Below, in pieces: positions 34,637 to 43,666 of a DNA stretch of 64,000 nucleotides. The DNA lies in NCBI RefSeq assembly GCF_003234365.2, contig NZ_CP126261.1, forward strand, positions 62,001 to 126,000. The letters are read 5' to 3'. The first letter of the stretch is position 1. Each line of letters begins with the position of its first letter. Position numbers and translations under genes: made by a program. The DNA comes from Curtobacterium sp. MCJR17_020 (lineage in GTDB: Bacteria; Actinomycetota; Actinomycetes; Actinomycetales; Microbacteriaceae). Below the pieces are notes generated by a model, which had not been told where the DNA came from, ran no database searches, and saw nothing but the letters and a program-made list of their open reading frames with translations.

Positions 34637-35018
34637 GTTGGCGATCCCATCGCTGCGAACTCCCCCGCCGACATCGACTTGAACCGACAGCCCCCCACAT
34701 CGCGATCGCGTACGGTCACGACGAGCTCACACGCCAGCGGGATCGCTCGGGTCGACTACGCGGAGACGTGCGCACAGCACAGTCCACCCCTTCCCCGGCT
34801 CACGTCCCCGCAGACACGGACTCAATCCGCCCGCTCGAGTAAGTGACTATGACGAAATCAGCTCGCTCGTGATGCCCATTAGCCGATGGGTCACTGGACG
34901 AGAGGACTTGGTGTTCAGGGGGCCTGGAAAGTCGGCGGCCTGGGGTACCTTCTGCCCAGCGTTGAAGCGGACGTAGACACTGAAGTCGGCGGCAAGCTCG
35001 GGGTTCTTGACTGACGAC
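34637..35018. other. Region downstream of DUF3500 gene, partly decayed
   Basis: No supported intact gene. A minus-strand frame 34847-35107 (ending LMGITSELISS) has protein-like stretches and may be part of the decayed hydrolase region to its right. Confidence 0.3.
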
Positions 35019-35330
35019 TCCGAGGAGTCGGGCGGCGTGGGTGTGAGCGGCCCGGCTCGCGTGGTACCCGCCGGTGCTGATGCCTCGAAGGCCCACAGCT
35101 CGTGCATCGAAACCGTACTGGTTCGGGTCGTTCTCCAGCCAGTCCAGGACGCTGCTCACCAGCCGGTCGGTGGAGGTTGGGTCAACGGGTGCCGCTGGGC
35201 AGTCGCCGGTCCCCGGGATCTCGAAGGAGATCCTGGCGGAGCCCTGCTCGAGGTGTCGCTGATACTCGGGGTGTTTTCGGTTCGGTAGGCGTCGAGACCG
35301 CACACGAACAGCAGTACCAGCCAACCGCTC
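35019..35330 (-). pseudogene. Alpha/beta hydrolase (FrsA/esterase-like) remnant
   Basis: One frame shows FEIPGTGDCPAAP, VLDWLENDP, then the nucleophile elbow GISTGGYHASRAAHTHAARL (Gly-x-Ser-x-Gly), the hallmark of FrsA/YcjY-type hydrolases. Neither the N-terminal lid nor the C-terminal Asp/His region is found in the same frame, and the frame overlaps the next gene. Treated as a decayed gene. Confidence 0.55.
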
Positions 35331-35359
35331 GCCGGAAAAGGGCGCCTTCGATGGTGGGG

Positions 35360-35830
35360 TCAGACGATCAAGCTGATAGCCAGAACCACGAGCCCGATAC
35401 CGAGCAAGGTGGCGCGCAGGACGATGACTGCGTCCCATCGTGCCTGCAGACCGCGAGCGTTTTCGGCGGTCCTTCCGGCATCTGCGGCGGCGGTCAGGAC
35501 ACGGTTGATGGGGGCACTGATCCTGGCGTAGACCAGCAGCCAAGCCACCCACGCCACGACGGTACCCGCGGCCAGGACCAGCACCGACGTGTTGCCGGCG
35601 AACCCGCCCGTGGCGGCCGCTACGGCGGCGAACAGGAGCCCGATCACACCGGGGACCGGCATCCTCTTGTCACCGTACCGGTGCACGTTGCCCATTACCG
35701 CGGTGAGCGTACTGTCGTCGATGCGAGCCAGCGCAGGCCGTTGCACGAGCGCGCAGAAGGCGTCCGTTCCGAACACGAGCGCTGTACCGCACAGCGAGAT
35801 GATCGCGGCCATGTGCGCGAACTCGATCAT
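35360..35830 (-). CDS. DUF1772 (anthrone oxygenase-like) membrane protein
   Basis: 156 residues with four hydrophobic helices (about 8-28, 58-78, 82-103 and 133-155), the usual DUF1772 layout. The family includes anthrone oxygenase-like proteins of secondary metabolism but most members are uncharacterised. ATG overlaps the stop of a 28-codon leader peptide, which in turn has a good ribosome-binding site; both follow the DUF4267 gene, probably as one operon under the divergent TetR regulator. Confidence 0.8.
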   Translation of the reverse strand: MIEFAHMAAIISLCGTALVFGTDAFCALVQRPALARIDDSTLTAVMGNVHRYGDKRMPVPGVIGLLFAAVAAATGGFAGNTSVLVLAAGTVVAWVAWLLVYARISAPINRVLTAAADAGRTAENARGLQARWDAVIVLRATLLGIGLVVLAISLIV

Positions 35831-35913
35831 GACGCCAGCTCGAATCCAGTGATCGTCAGCGCGGCGGTGGCGATGAGCGTCAGCGGAACGATGCGATTGT
35901 GCACGGGAAACAT
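35827..35913 (-). CDS. 28-residue hydrophobic leader peptide
   Basis: Short frame (MFPVHNRIVPLTLI...FELAS) beginning after GAAAGGCAG and ending in an ATGA overlap with the DUF1772 gene. It is one hydrophobic helix. It may be a real small membrane protein or serve only to couple translation. Confidence 0.5.
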   Translation of the reverse strand: MFPVHNRIVPLTLIATAALTITGFELAS

Positions 35914-35962
35914 GGGACTGCCTTTCGGAGAGGATATGAGACCGGGATGTGGGGCCTGTGCG

Positions 35963-36325
35963 CTAGACGAGGACGAGGGCGATTCCGGCGAGGATCAGGA
36001 CCGCGGCGGTGGCGCCATGGACGCTGAGCGCCTGAACAAGCACTCCCCCGTTGGTGGCGACGATGATCGCGTCGCCGATGGGCGTGATCACCGACGCGAG
36101 CAGTGCCCACCCGAATGCGTGCGGACCGGCAACGGCAAGGACCACTAGCGGCACGATGCCGGAAGTGATGTCCCGGATGCCCTTGATGCTGGTGAACGCC
36201 CGACGGCGGTCTTCAGCCACACCGAACCCGGCGGTCGCGATCCTCGGGGCGACGATGAAGCGGGCACCGATGAAGAGGACGAACAAGCAACCGAGGACAG
36301 CGACGATGAGCGCGGCAATGAGCAT
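35963..36325 (-). CDS. DUF4267 family membrane protein
   Basis: 120 residues, four hydrophobic segments (about 2-22, 52-68, 70-90, 100-119) with the loop GFGVAEDRRRAFTSIKGIRD, typical of DUF4267 small membrane proteins. Often encoded next to TetR genes. It is divergent from the TetR gene at 36434 across two operator-like palindromes. Confidence 0.75.
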   Translation of the reverse strand: MLIAALIVAVLGCLFVLFIGARFIVAPRIATAGFGVAEDRRRAFTSIKGIRDITSGIVPLVVLAVAGPHAFGWALLASVITPIGDAIIVATNGGVLVQALSVHGATAAVLILAGIALVLV

Positions 36326-36342
36326 GAGTAACGACCTTCCCA

Positions 36343-36410
36343 GTTATCTAACAACGTTCCGTAACGAAGGTAGCGACCCTCCCCGCCGTTGTCTACTCTT
36401 GTTATATAAC
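36343..36410. promoter_or_regulatory. Pair of TetR-type operator half-matched palindromes
   Basis: GTTATATAAC (36401-36410, perfect palindrome) and GTTATCTAAC (36343-36352, one mismatch) lie in the 108-bp divergent gap between the DUF4267 and TetR genes. Placement on both promoters suggests that the TetR protein represses itself and the membrane-protein operon. Confidence 0.6.
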
Positions 36411-36433
36411 GAGCGCTTTGGTACGGTCTGCGC

Positions 36434-36991
36434 ATGTCTCCCCGGCCAGCTCCAGATCTTGACCTTCGACGCGAGCAGATCACTCGAGCCGCCCGCGACG
36501 TAGCCGAAGCTGAAGGGTGGGACGCCGTGACGATGCGCCGAGTCGCGAGCGAAATAGGCGTGACGCAACCTGTGATCTACTCGGCCTTCGCCGGTGGCCG
36601 GCAGGCGATCATCGACGCCGTTGCGATAAGCGGCTTCGAGGCGATCGCGACGGCTTTGACCTCACTGCCACCCGAACCAGGCACACGAATGCAGGCATAC
36701 TTGGACTTCGCTAACGCGCAGCCGAGACTGTACGAAGCGATGTTCTCCATGCCTTCCGGACTCGAGTTCGGAACCGGGGCCACGCCTGAGGTCCTGCAGC
36801 GCGCCTTCACGGGCATACAAGAAGCTTTCCCCGCTGCCGACGACGCAGCGGCGGAACTTGCCTGGGCGACCGTCCATGGCCTTGCCACGCTCGAAATCAG
36901 CGGACGCTTGCCGACCTCGAAATCACAGGCCCGCCTCGATCACGCCTGCAGGGCCCTCACGCAAGAAAGTCGTTGCGGGGCGGATCTCTAA
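36434..36991 (+). CDS. TetR family regulator
   Basis: 185 residues. N-terminal HTH (about 13-60: ARDVAEAEGWDAVTMRRVA, then VTQPVIYSAFAGGRQAI) and a C-terminal ligand domain of the WHG/TetR_C_33 kind. It is divergent from the DUF4267/DUF1772 operon and is its likely repressor. Ligand unknown. Confidence 0.85.
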   Translation: MSPRPAPDLDLRREQITRAARDVAEAEGWDAVTMRRVASEIGVTQPVIYSAFAGGRQAIIDAVAISGFEAIATALTSLPPEPGTRMQAYLDFANAQPRLYEAMFSMPSGLEFGTGATPEVLQRAFTGIQEAFPAADDAAAELAWATVHGLATLEISGRLPTSKSQARLDHACRALTQESRCGADL

Positions 36992-37316
36992 CGAGTCACA
37001 ACCAGGTAGCTGGTCGGACGACCTTCTATCAAGCCATCGCAGCGGACGGGCCGGCACCCGCCCAGCCGGCGGCCGAGTCGGACGAATGTCACGCCGCAGG
37101 GACGGACAGATAGCCGAAGAGTCACACCACGAGCCGGGACCGGTGCCAGCCTGCCAGCCAGCCCCAGGCCAGCCAAGGACCATTAGAGATAGCCGATCGT
37201 GTTCCGGTACTGGTGGAGCGTACGAGCGACCCCGCATGAACACTAGGTAGCACAAGTTGTGATTATTCACGCTGTTTTGCATGTTTCTGGTCAAGTTGAA
37301 GGGACGTGGTTGGCGG
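36992..37316. other. Intergenic stretch without a gene
   Basis: About 325 bp between two regulators. Some stop-free frames but no ribosome-binding site, family or strong codon bias. Contains GATAGCCGATCG at about 37191, one of several scattered copies of this short motif. Confidence 0.4.
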
Positions 37317-38003
37317 TCATGCTTCGGTCAGGGTCTGCAACCACTTCGTGAGTAGATCGGTCTCTTGCTTGCCAAGCCTGTCGGGGTGCTGGTGTACATG
37401 GGTGAGGATCGCGGCGATGTCTGCTCGTGGTGCGATGGCCTGCCGAGTGATCCCCGTGATGGCGGTGATGACGCCGTCTCGCATCGCTGCGGAGAGTGCG
37501 AGGTCGCTCTGGGCGAGCATGATCTGCCGCAAAGTGAGGCCGATGTTCGCGGCGAGAATGTGAGCGGCCGCTTGCTCGGCGGATACGACGAGCCGGCCCT
37601 GCTTGACCGCTGCGCGCGTCAGGTTGAGCAGGAGACGGCTTGGTTCCGCCTGTACATCGGGGGCGTGTCCTGGTCGAACAGTGCCGTACATGAGCGTGTA
37701 GTACCCGGGGTTGGCGAGCCCGAACGCGACGTGCGCGTCCCACCCGGCACGGAGGTCTTCGATCGGATCGCCGCTGCTTTCGTGCGCGTTCTTCGCCGCC
37801 ACGTACAGGTCGAACCCCCTTTCAGCAACAGCGTCGAGCAGGCCCTGCTTGTTGCCGAAGAAGTGGTACAGCGTCGGCATCTTCACGCCAGCGGCTTCGC
37901 ACACCGCACGCATCGAGATGTCCTCGCCCGGATACTCCTCGATGCGTGCGGCAGCAGCATCGAGAAGCCGAGTTCGGGACCCTCGCTGAACAACTTCTGT
38001 CAT
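37317..38003 (-). CDS. TetR family regulator
   Basis: 228 residues: HTH at about 12-58 (AVCEAAGVKMPTLYHFFGNKQGLLDAV) and a mostly helical C-terminal domain. It is divergent from an SDR gene with 78 bp between starts, and TCGTGTA/TACACGA half-sites lie in that gap. Most likely represses the SDR gene in response to its substrate. Confidence 0.85.
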   Translation of the reverse strand: MTEVVQRGSRTRLLDAAAARIEEYPGEDISMRAVCEAAGVKMPTLYHFFGNKQGLLDAVAERGFDLYVAAKNAHESSGDPIEDLRAGWDAHVAFGLANPGYYTLMYGTVRPGHAPDVQAEPSRLLLNLTRAAVKQGRLVVSAEQAAAHILAANIGLTLRQIMLAQSDLALSAAMRDGVITAITGITRQAIAPRADIAAILTHVHQHPDRLGKQETDLLTKWLQTLTEA

Positions 38004-38081
38004 GCCGCTACAGTACCTCGTGTATCGTCAGCCTACGCGCTGTGTCATGGCGTTACACGATCGGAAGCGGAAGGAACTGGG

Positions 38082-38837
38082 ATGACCATTCAGACATTGC
38101 AGGGCAAGAACGTCCTCGTTGCGGCTGGGGCGAAGAACCTCGGCGGGCTGATCAGCCGTCAGGCGGCGGAGCAGGGCGCAAACGTCGCGATTCACTACAA
38201 CTCGGACGCCACCCGCCCGCAGGCGGAAGAGACCCTCGCGGCTGTGGAAGCGGCAGGCGGTACGGGTGTGCTGCTGTTCGGTGACCTGACGTTGCCGGGG
38301 AACGTGGAGCAGCTGTTCGCGGATGGGGAAGCGGCGCTCGGGAAGATCGACGTGGCGGTGAACACGGTCGGGAAGGTACTGCGCAAGCCGATCGTCGATA
38401 CGTCTGAGGCTGACTACGACGGCATGTTCGACATCAACAGCAAGGCGGCGTACTTCTTCATCAAAGAAGCCGGCAAGCACGTCGCGGATGGCGGGAAGGT
38501 CATCACGATCGTGACGAGCCTGCTCGCAGCGTTCACGGACGGGTACTCCACCTACGCAGGCGGGAAGAGCCCGGTGGAGCACTTCACCCGCGCGGCGGCG
38601 AAGGAGTTCGCCAGCCGTGGCATCTCGGTCACTGCGGTTGCGCCCGGCCCGATGGACACCCCGTTCTTCTACGGTCAGGAGACCCCGGAGCGGGTCGAGT
38701 TCCACAAATCCCAGGCCATGGGCGGGCAGCTGACCAAGATCGAGGACATCGCCCCGATCGTGACGTTCCTCGCCACCAGCGGATGGTGGATCACTGGACA
38801 GACCATCTTCGCCAACGGCGGCTACACCACCCGCTGA
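38082..38837 (+). CDS. Short-chain dehydrogenase/reductase
   Basis: 251 residues, classical SDR with slight departures: GAKNLGGLI replaces the standard TGxxxGIG nucleotide motif, the Ser-Tyr-Lys triad is seen as VTSLLAAF...YSTYAGGKSPVEHF (YxxxK), and PGPMDTPF follows. The C-terminal end is WWITGQTIFANGGYTTR. AAGGAACTGGG precedes the ATG. Substrate unknown. A fragment of another gene with the same C-terminal end and a similar palindrome lies at 53.5-53.6 kb. Confidence 0.88.
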   Translation: MTIQTLQGKNVLVAAGAKNLGGLISRQAAEQGANVAIHYNSDATRPQAEETLAAVEAAGGTGVLLFGDLTLPGNVEQLFADGEAALGKIDVAVNTVGKVLRKPIVDTSEADYDGMFDINSKAAYFFIKEAGKHVADGGKVITIVTSLLAAFTDGYSTYAGGKSPVEHFTRAAAKEFASRGISVTAVAPGPMDTPFFYGQETPERVEFHKSQAMGGQLTKIEDIAPIVTFLATSGWWITGQTIFANGGYTTR

Positions 38838-38843
38838 CTCCGT

Positions 38844-38884
38844 GGCCGCCATGCGATCAGCCCCGAACCGACCGCATGGCGGCC
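38844..38884 (+). terminator. Terminator after the SDR gene
   Basis: Perfect 12-bp arms GGCCGCCATGCG and CGCATGGCGGCC with a 17-nt loop, 7 bp after the stop codon; sequence CCTCCTCG follows. A related palindrome follows the SDR remnant near 53.53 kb. Confidence 0.7.
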
Positions 38885-38912
38885 TCCTCGCGTCACTGAA
38901 AGGACACACGCG

Positions 38913-39255
38913 ATGACCACACAGACGCACCCCGCCGACCTACCCGGACCCGTCGCCGCGTTCGTTCACGCGATCAACAGCGCCGACACCGACGCATTCG
39001 TCGCGCTCTTCACTGAGGACGGTGATCAATGACTGGGGCACCCGCTACGTCGGCCACGACGGCGTGCGCCGGTGGGTGGGATCAGACGCCATAGGAATGA
39101 ACGCCCGCATGCAAATTCTCACCACTACGACCGACGACCAGACCGTGACCGTCCGTTTCGACTGGAGCAGCAACAAGTTCTCCGGCAAGTCGACAGGCAT
39201 CTTCATCGCACGGGACGGACGCCTGGCCTCGTTCACCATCCCGCCGGAACACTAA
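38913..39255 (+). pseudogene. NTF2-like (SnoaL-type) protein, frameshifted
   Basis: The first frame from ATG 38913 gives GPVAAFVHAINSADTDAFVALFTEDG and stops at 39030; the next frame carries on with NDWGTRYVGHDGVRRWVGSD through to 39255, together matching the NTF2-like fold pattern. A base change of one or two nucleotides around 39018-39024 breaks it. It follows the SDR gene and may have been its partner. Either a true pseudogene or a sequencing error. Confidence 0.65.
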
Positions 39256-39333
39256 CCAGTACGTCCAACCGCCCTACGGCCGACGAGCGACTCACGCCGA
39301 AGCGCAAGCCCACAAACGGGAGGAACGCCATCC

Positions 39334-40518
39334 ATGACCAGTCCCACGGAAACTGATCCCCTGGCCGGTGGCCGTCGGCTCCTGCCGCGGATGAGACCCC
39401 GAGACCCGCACGAGGTCGGGCGGGCGGCAAGCCCGCTCGAGCTGTTCTTCGACCTCGTGTTCGTCGTCGCAGTGTCCCTGTCATCGCAGGCTCTGCACCA
39501 CCTTGAGAGCGAGGGGCACGTCGCTACCGGAGCACTGTCGTACCTGATGGTGTTCTTCGCGATCTGGTGGGCATGGATGAACTTCACCTGGTTTGCCACG
39601 TCGTTCGCCACCGACGACTGGCTCTACCGGCTGATGACAATCCTGCAGATGGGCGGCGTCCTTGTCCTAGCGTCCGGCGCCGAAGCGGCGATGGTGCATT
39701 ACGACTTCACCCTGGTCACCATCGGGTACGTCGTGATGCGTCTCGCCCTCGTCGGGCAGTGGCTTCGCGCGAGCCGCAGCCACCCGGATCTGCGGAACAC
39801 CGCCTATCGGTACGCGGGCGGCATCGTGGCCGTGCAGGTGGCGTGGGTGGGCCGGCTGTTCTTGCCCGAGACGGCAGGCTTTGGAGGGTTCTTCATCCTG
39901 GTCGCAGCAGAAGTGCTCATCCCGGTGTGGGCCGAACGATGCGGCACCACACCTTGGAACCCGCACCACGTCAGAGAACGCTACGGCCTGTTCACCCTCA
40001 TCCTCCTCGGCGAAAGCATTCTCGCCGCAACCAACGCCATCCTCGAAGCACTCCACGAGGGCCACCACATCCCCGACCTCATCGGGATCGCTGCCTGCGG
40101 GCTGATCATCGCCGCTGGGATGTGGTGGATCTACTTCGCCCACGAGCACCAACACCAGCCAGGGCTCGGCGGGTCGTTGCTATTCGGCTACTTCCACTAC
40201 GTCATCTTCGCCGCCGCCGGTGCCTTCTCCGCCGGCATCGAAGTCACCATCGACGCCACAACCAGACACACCGACCTCCCTGCTGTACTCGCCGCCGGCA
40301 CCCTCACCCTTCCGATAGCCCTGTTCATCGGAAGTGTTTGGTGGCTGACCCTCCGCCACGGCCTCACCAACATCGGCTCCATCACCGTCGCCTGCGGGGT
40401 GCTTGCCACTCTCGCCGCGACGCTGATCCCAGGACTCGTGGTCCTCGGATCCGCCATCGGCACCATCATCGCTGTCATCGCGTCCGAGACCTGCCGAACA
40501 GTAGCTGTCCACGGCTGA
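39334..40518 (+). CDS. Low temperature requirement protein A (LtrA) family membrane protein
   Basis: 394 residues with about ten hydrophobic helices. Begins with the family block RAASPLELFFDLVFVVAVSL and has the charged motif VRERYGLFTLILLGESILA in the middle, both diagnostic. LtrA was named from a cold-sensitive Listeria mutant; its molecular role is not known. GGAGG lies 11 bases before the ATG. Confidence 0.9.
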   Translation: MTSPTETDPLAGGRRLLPRMRPRDPHEVGRAASPLELFFDLVFVVAVSLSSQALHHLESEGHVATGALSYLMVFFAIWWAWMNFTWFATSFATDDWLYRLMTILQMGGVLVLASGAEAAMVHYDFTLVTIGYVVMRLALVGQWLRASRSHPDLRNTAYRYAGGIVAVQVAWVGRLFLPETAGFGGFFILVAAEVLIPVWAERCGTTPWNPHHVRERYGLFTLILLGESILAATNAILEALHEGHHIPDLIGIAACGLIIAAGMWWIYFAHEHQHQPGLGGSLLFGYFHYVIFAAAGAFSAGIEVTIDATTRHTDLPAVLAAGTLTLPIALFIGSVWWLTLRHGLTNIGSITVACGVLATLAATLIPGLVVLGSAIGTIIAVIASETCRTVAVHG

Positions 40519-40628
40519 GGTCGTCCACGAGACAGCCATTGGCCGCGACGTGTGTGAGCAGCTTCGCTCTGCGTCGTCATTTTCGCTGCGGTCCGTGTCG
40601 GGTCAGGTGGTGCCAATGATGAGGGTGC

Positions 40629-41165
40629 TGCGGTGCCCGCCGCCTCCTCCGCGACGTCGTCTACGAGCAGATGCTCGAGGCGATCGAGAACGGCGCGCTC
40701 AAGGCAGGGGAGCGCCTGAACAATGAGGAGCTCACGAACTGGCTCGGTGTCTCTCGTACTCCGGTGCGGGAAGCGATCGCCCGGCTTGACTCCGAAGGTC
40801 TCGTGGAGATGGTCGCGAACCGGTACACCCGGGTCGACAGCCTCTCAGGCCCGGCGCACGACCAGGCACCCATGCTCCTCGCTGCGCTGCACGCCTGGGT
40901 GATCGACCACGCCGGCGAAGCGACCGCAGATGCACGGAAAACTGCGGCCGCTGCGGCGAGCAAGGTCACAGCCGGCATCGGCGTGCACGACGTCGACGCA
41001 TACCGGGGCCTGCAGGAAGCGGTCGCGGCGCTCGTCGCCGGGTTCGACAACCCGCTCTACACGGCGACAGAGGCCGCGGTGCGTGGCCGGGTGAAGTTCC
41101 ACGCCCCTGCCCCGGACGCGAACATCGACTGGGCTGCAACGGCTGGCGCCCTCGCGAAGATCTGA
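40629..41165 (+). pseudogene. GntR family regulator, 5'-truncated copy
   Basis: The in-frame sequence starts at GARRLLRDVVYEQM and continues through a GntR winged helix (LNNEELTNWLGVSRTPVREAIARLDSEGLVEM) to the intact C-terminal region. The ordinary start is lost: two stop codons lie just upstream of 40623 in this frame, and the first Met is at 40671, inside the HTH. The other copy at 62737-63185 has the true start but a 116-bp deletion. Each copy is broken in a different place. Confidence 0.7.
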
Positions 41166-41241
41166 CCGCCTGCGCTCAGCATCGGGCGCGACGCATCGCG
41201 GTTTGTCGCTGACGCTGTCACGTCGCGTCCGACATGAACGG

Positions 41242-41463
41242 TCACCGATCCCCTACCGGCCAGCGCCACGCGGTGCCGGTCGCGTTCGCTGAGCCACGGC
41301 TATCGACGCACCTAGCGTCATCAAGCCGTCGAATGCAGCTTTCGCACAACGGCCACGCATGTGTTCCACGCAGCTGCTCTGCGCCATCGCTCACGTCCGG
41401 GCAGTCGTCGAACCGGTGGTACACCCCCGGCGTTGCCGGTGTGTGGAAGGGCGGTACTTGCAT
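41242..41463 (-). CDS. Small Cys-containing hypothetical protein
   Basis: 73 residues from an ATG preceded by AAAGGAG at ideal spacing. Contains VYHRFDDCPD and WPLCESCIRRLDD, a C-x(n)-C-x2-C pattern that could bind zinc. No named family recognised. It is convergent with the GntR remnant and divergent from the DUF6766 gene. Confidence 0.55.
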   Translation of the reverse strand: MQVPPFHTPATPGVYHRFDDCPDVSDGAEQLRGTHAWPLCESCIRRLDDARCVDSRGSANATGTAWRWPVGDR

Positions 41464-41781
41464 GCAGGCTCCTTTGCCGAGCGTCCTGTCTACCGCGCAC
41501 CCCCTGGGGACAGCAGCGCGGAGCAACGCGGCCGGATCGGTCCGGCAGCCCACGGTTCGTGTGCGGCCGATGCTGCTCAGCACGTTTGCCAAGCGATCGC
41601 TTCGGAGCCGCACGGCACGACGGTCGGGCCGGGGCCATTGTCATTCGTTGCGTGCGGCGAACTCCGCTGGCCGGTACTGCGATGGCTACGCTCGCAGCAC
41701 GATGTCGGGCTCAGTACGCGTCGTGATCGCTCCGGGACCTTGCGGCCTCTCGCCGCTACGGGAGCGGTGGGAGGGTGAGTC

Positions 41782-42474
41782 GTGAGTGTTTTTCTTCGGG
41801 GGCGGCCCCGGGAGTGGCCCTGGCTGCGCCGGAATGGTTTGGTTGTTGTCAACGCAGCCGTGTTCTTCCTCTGCTTCCTCGGCATGGTGTTCGCCGGTTG
41901 GCGGGTCGCGGGTCATGACGCCTTGCTGCACGGGCAGACCGCCGAGACGCTCTGGGCGTTTCTGTCGAGCGGTGATTTCGCCGAGGCGACGTTTGAGAAC
42001 TGGGAGAGCGAGTTTCTCCAGATGGGCTCGTATGTTGTCCTGACGACGTTCCTGTTCCAGAAGGGATCGAGTGAGTCGAAGCCCCTCAACAACGACGCAC
42101 CGCAAAATGCCGATCCACGGGAACACGCAGACGACTCGCGCGCTCCATGGCCGGTTCGCCGCGGCGGCATCGTCTTGATCTGCTACGAGAACTCCCTCGT
42201 GATCCTGTTCGGGGTGCTGTTCTTCGCCAGCGTGGTCGGGCACGTCGTCGGCGGTGCGGCTGCATACAACGAGGATCAAACGGACCATGGTGCGGCCGTG
42301 ATCACCGCGTGGCAGTACCTCGGCACGAGTCAGTTCTGGTTCGAGTCGATGCAGAACTGGCAGTCGGAGTTCCTGGTCATCTCCGTGATGGTCATCGCGA
42401 CCGTGTGGCTCCGCCAGCGCGGATCAAGCCAGTCAAAGCCCGTCGCCGCCCCGCACACAGAAACCGGCGACTGA
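41782..42474 (+). CDS. DUF6766 family membrane protein
   Basis: 230 residues from GTG. Four hydrophobic helices in two similar halves, each ending with the motif NW(E/Q)SEFL followed by a helix and RQ(R/K)GSS(Q/E)SKP; the repeat positions are about residues 73-95 and 192-214. This duplicated pattern is characteristic of DUF6766, common in Actinobacteria and uncharacterised. Confidence 0.8.
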   Translation: MSVFLRGRPREWPWLRRNGLVVVNAAVFFLCFLGMVFAGWRVAGHDALLHGQTAETLWAFLSSGDFAEATFENWESEFLQMGSYVVLTTFLFQKGSSESKPLNNDAPQNADPREHADDSRAPWPVRRGGIVLICYENSLVILFGVLFFASVVGHVVGGAAAYNEDQTDHGAAVITAWQYLGTSQFWFESMQNWQSEFLVISVMVIATVWLRQRGSSQSKPVAAPHTETGD

Positions 42475-42754
42475 CCCGCACTCGCACCGACCCGCGCCGC
42501 AAGACGGCTGACCAGGGCGTAGTAGGGACATTCCACGCGCACGAGCGGATCGGGAGGGCGGCTTCCACAGCCTCGCTGCCTCGCTGCCTCGGTCCGGGTG
42601 CATTAAGACGGTGCGGCCGCGCCACGGACGGCCTATCGTGGGCGGCAGGTGACCGATGCCCCTGGCCGCCGGAACGATCGCATTGTCCGATGCCGGCCGG
42701 AGACAGACATGACCCTCAGCAGCAAACCGCTACTCGCACGATGGCGGCCCATCC

Positions 42755-42982
42755 ATGAGTGACGCGGATCTGCGTTGGAGCGTCCTCGATGCGGACACAT
42801 GGGAAGCGCATGCCGGACTTCAGCACGTTGGGAACGTGCGGCGCACGTCGGCGTATGCCGTCGGGTACGCCGTTCAGCTCGCGGAGGGTGACCTGATCGG
42901 GAGCCACACCAGTTTCGAAAGTGCGCAGGCGCAGCTTGACGCGTTCGCACGGTGGCAGTCTGGCGCTCAACCGGCGCTGTGA
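42755..42982 (+). CDS. Small hypothetical protein
   Basis: 75 residues: DLRWSVLDADTWEAHAGLQ, VRRTSAYAVGYAVQL, then a helix at the end. Compact alpha/beta appearance, no family recognised. It stands alone; roughly 280 bp upstream is non-coding. Confidence 0.5.
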   Translation: MSDADLRWSVLDADTWEAHAGLQHVGNVRRTSAYAVGYAVQLAEGDLIGSHTSFESAQAQLDAFARWQSGAQPAL

Positions 42983-43160
42983 CCGACGACGCTGAGCGCC
43001 CGCACGGGCGAAGCGCAGAGTTCAGGCATGACAGAACGAGGGCGGCCGCACTGTCGGTCGCTGGTCATCTCACTGCTCATGGCGGCCAGCGGGCTTCCGG
43101 GACGCGTCTCCGGAAGCCGTGCGTTAGGCCGCAACGGCTTCGCTCGGCTCGGCTCGGTGC

Positions 43161-43439
43161 TTACCGTGTGTGGAGTGCGCGTGTTCGGCGGCTCAGGTCG
43201 GCAACGAACGACGCGTCCGGGCTTTCGAGCAGGTCGTCGTCTGCTCGCATCGACCGGAGCCGGGTAGCCGGCCCGACGAAGAGTCGCTCCCACATGAGGG
43301 CGCCGTCCTCATCGATCGCTGGCAGCTCGACTTCGTCGGCGCACCACGCCAGCTCCAAGGATGCGAAGTACGCCAGCAGCGCTCGCGCTGCCGCGTCGCT
43401 GGTGAGCATCATCTGGGTGTCGTGGAAGACGTATTGCAC
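43161..43439 (-). CDS. Small hypothetical actinobacterial protein
   Basis: 92 codons from GTG. The pattern YVFHDTQMMLTSDAAARALLAY, EVELPAIDEDG and RLFVGPATRL resembles small uncharacterised proteins frequent in Microbacteriaceae (recollection, not searched). No catalytic motif seen. Confidence 0.55.
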   Translation of the reverse strand: MQYVFHDTQMMLTSDAAARALLAYFASLELAWCADEVELPAIDEDGALMWERLFVGPATRLRSMRADDDLLESPDASFVADLSRRTRALHTR

Positions 43440-43666
43440 GTTGGGCTCTTCGCTTGCAGCAGGGGCCGGGGAAGGTTCGCCGGACTGCGGATGGAAGGCC
43501 GAAGTCCGGGGCCGCTGAAGTTCTGAGCGTATCCCGTCGGCCGCGCGCTAAACACAGACACCGCGCCTCTCGCGCCACGGTGGTCGCGGACGGGAGCAAG
43601 CCCGCGGGACAGAACTGAACTGCGCAGTCCGGATGATCGCCCGAAACCTTTGGCATTGTGGAAGGT

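Noticed and set aside
41170..41780. Plus-strand frames of 120-180 codons between the GntR remnant and DUF6766
   Set aside because: Mutually overlapping, no family, and antisense to a better supported small gene with AAAGGAG.
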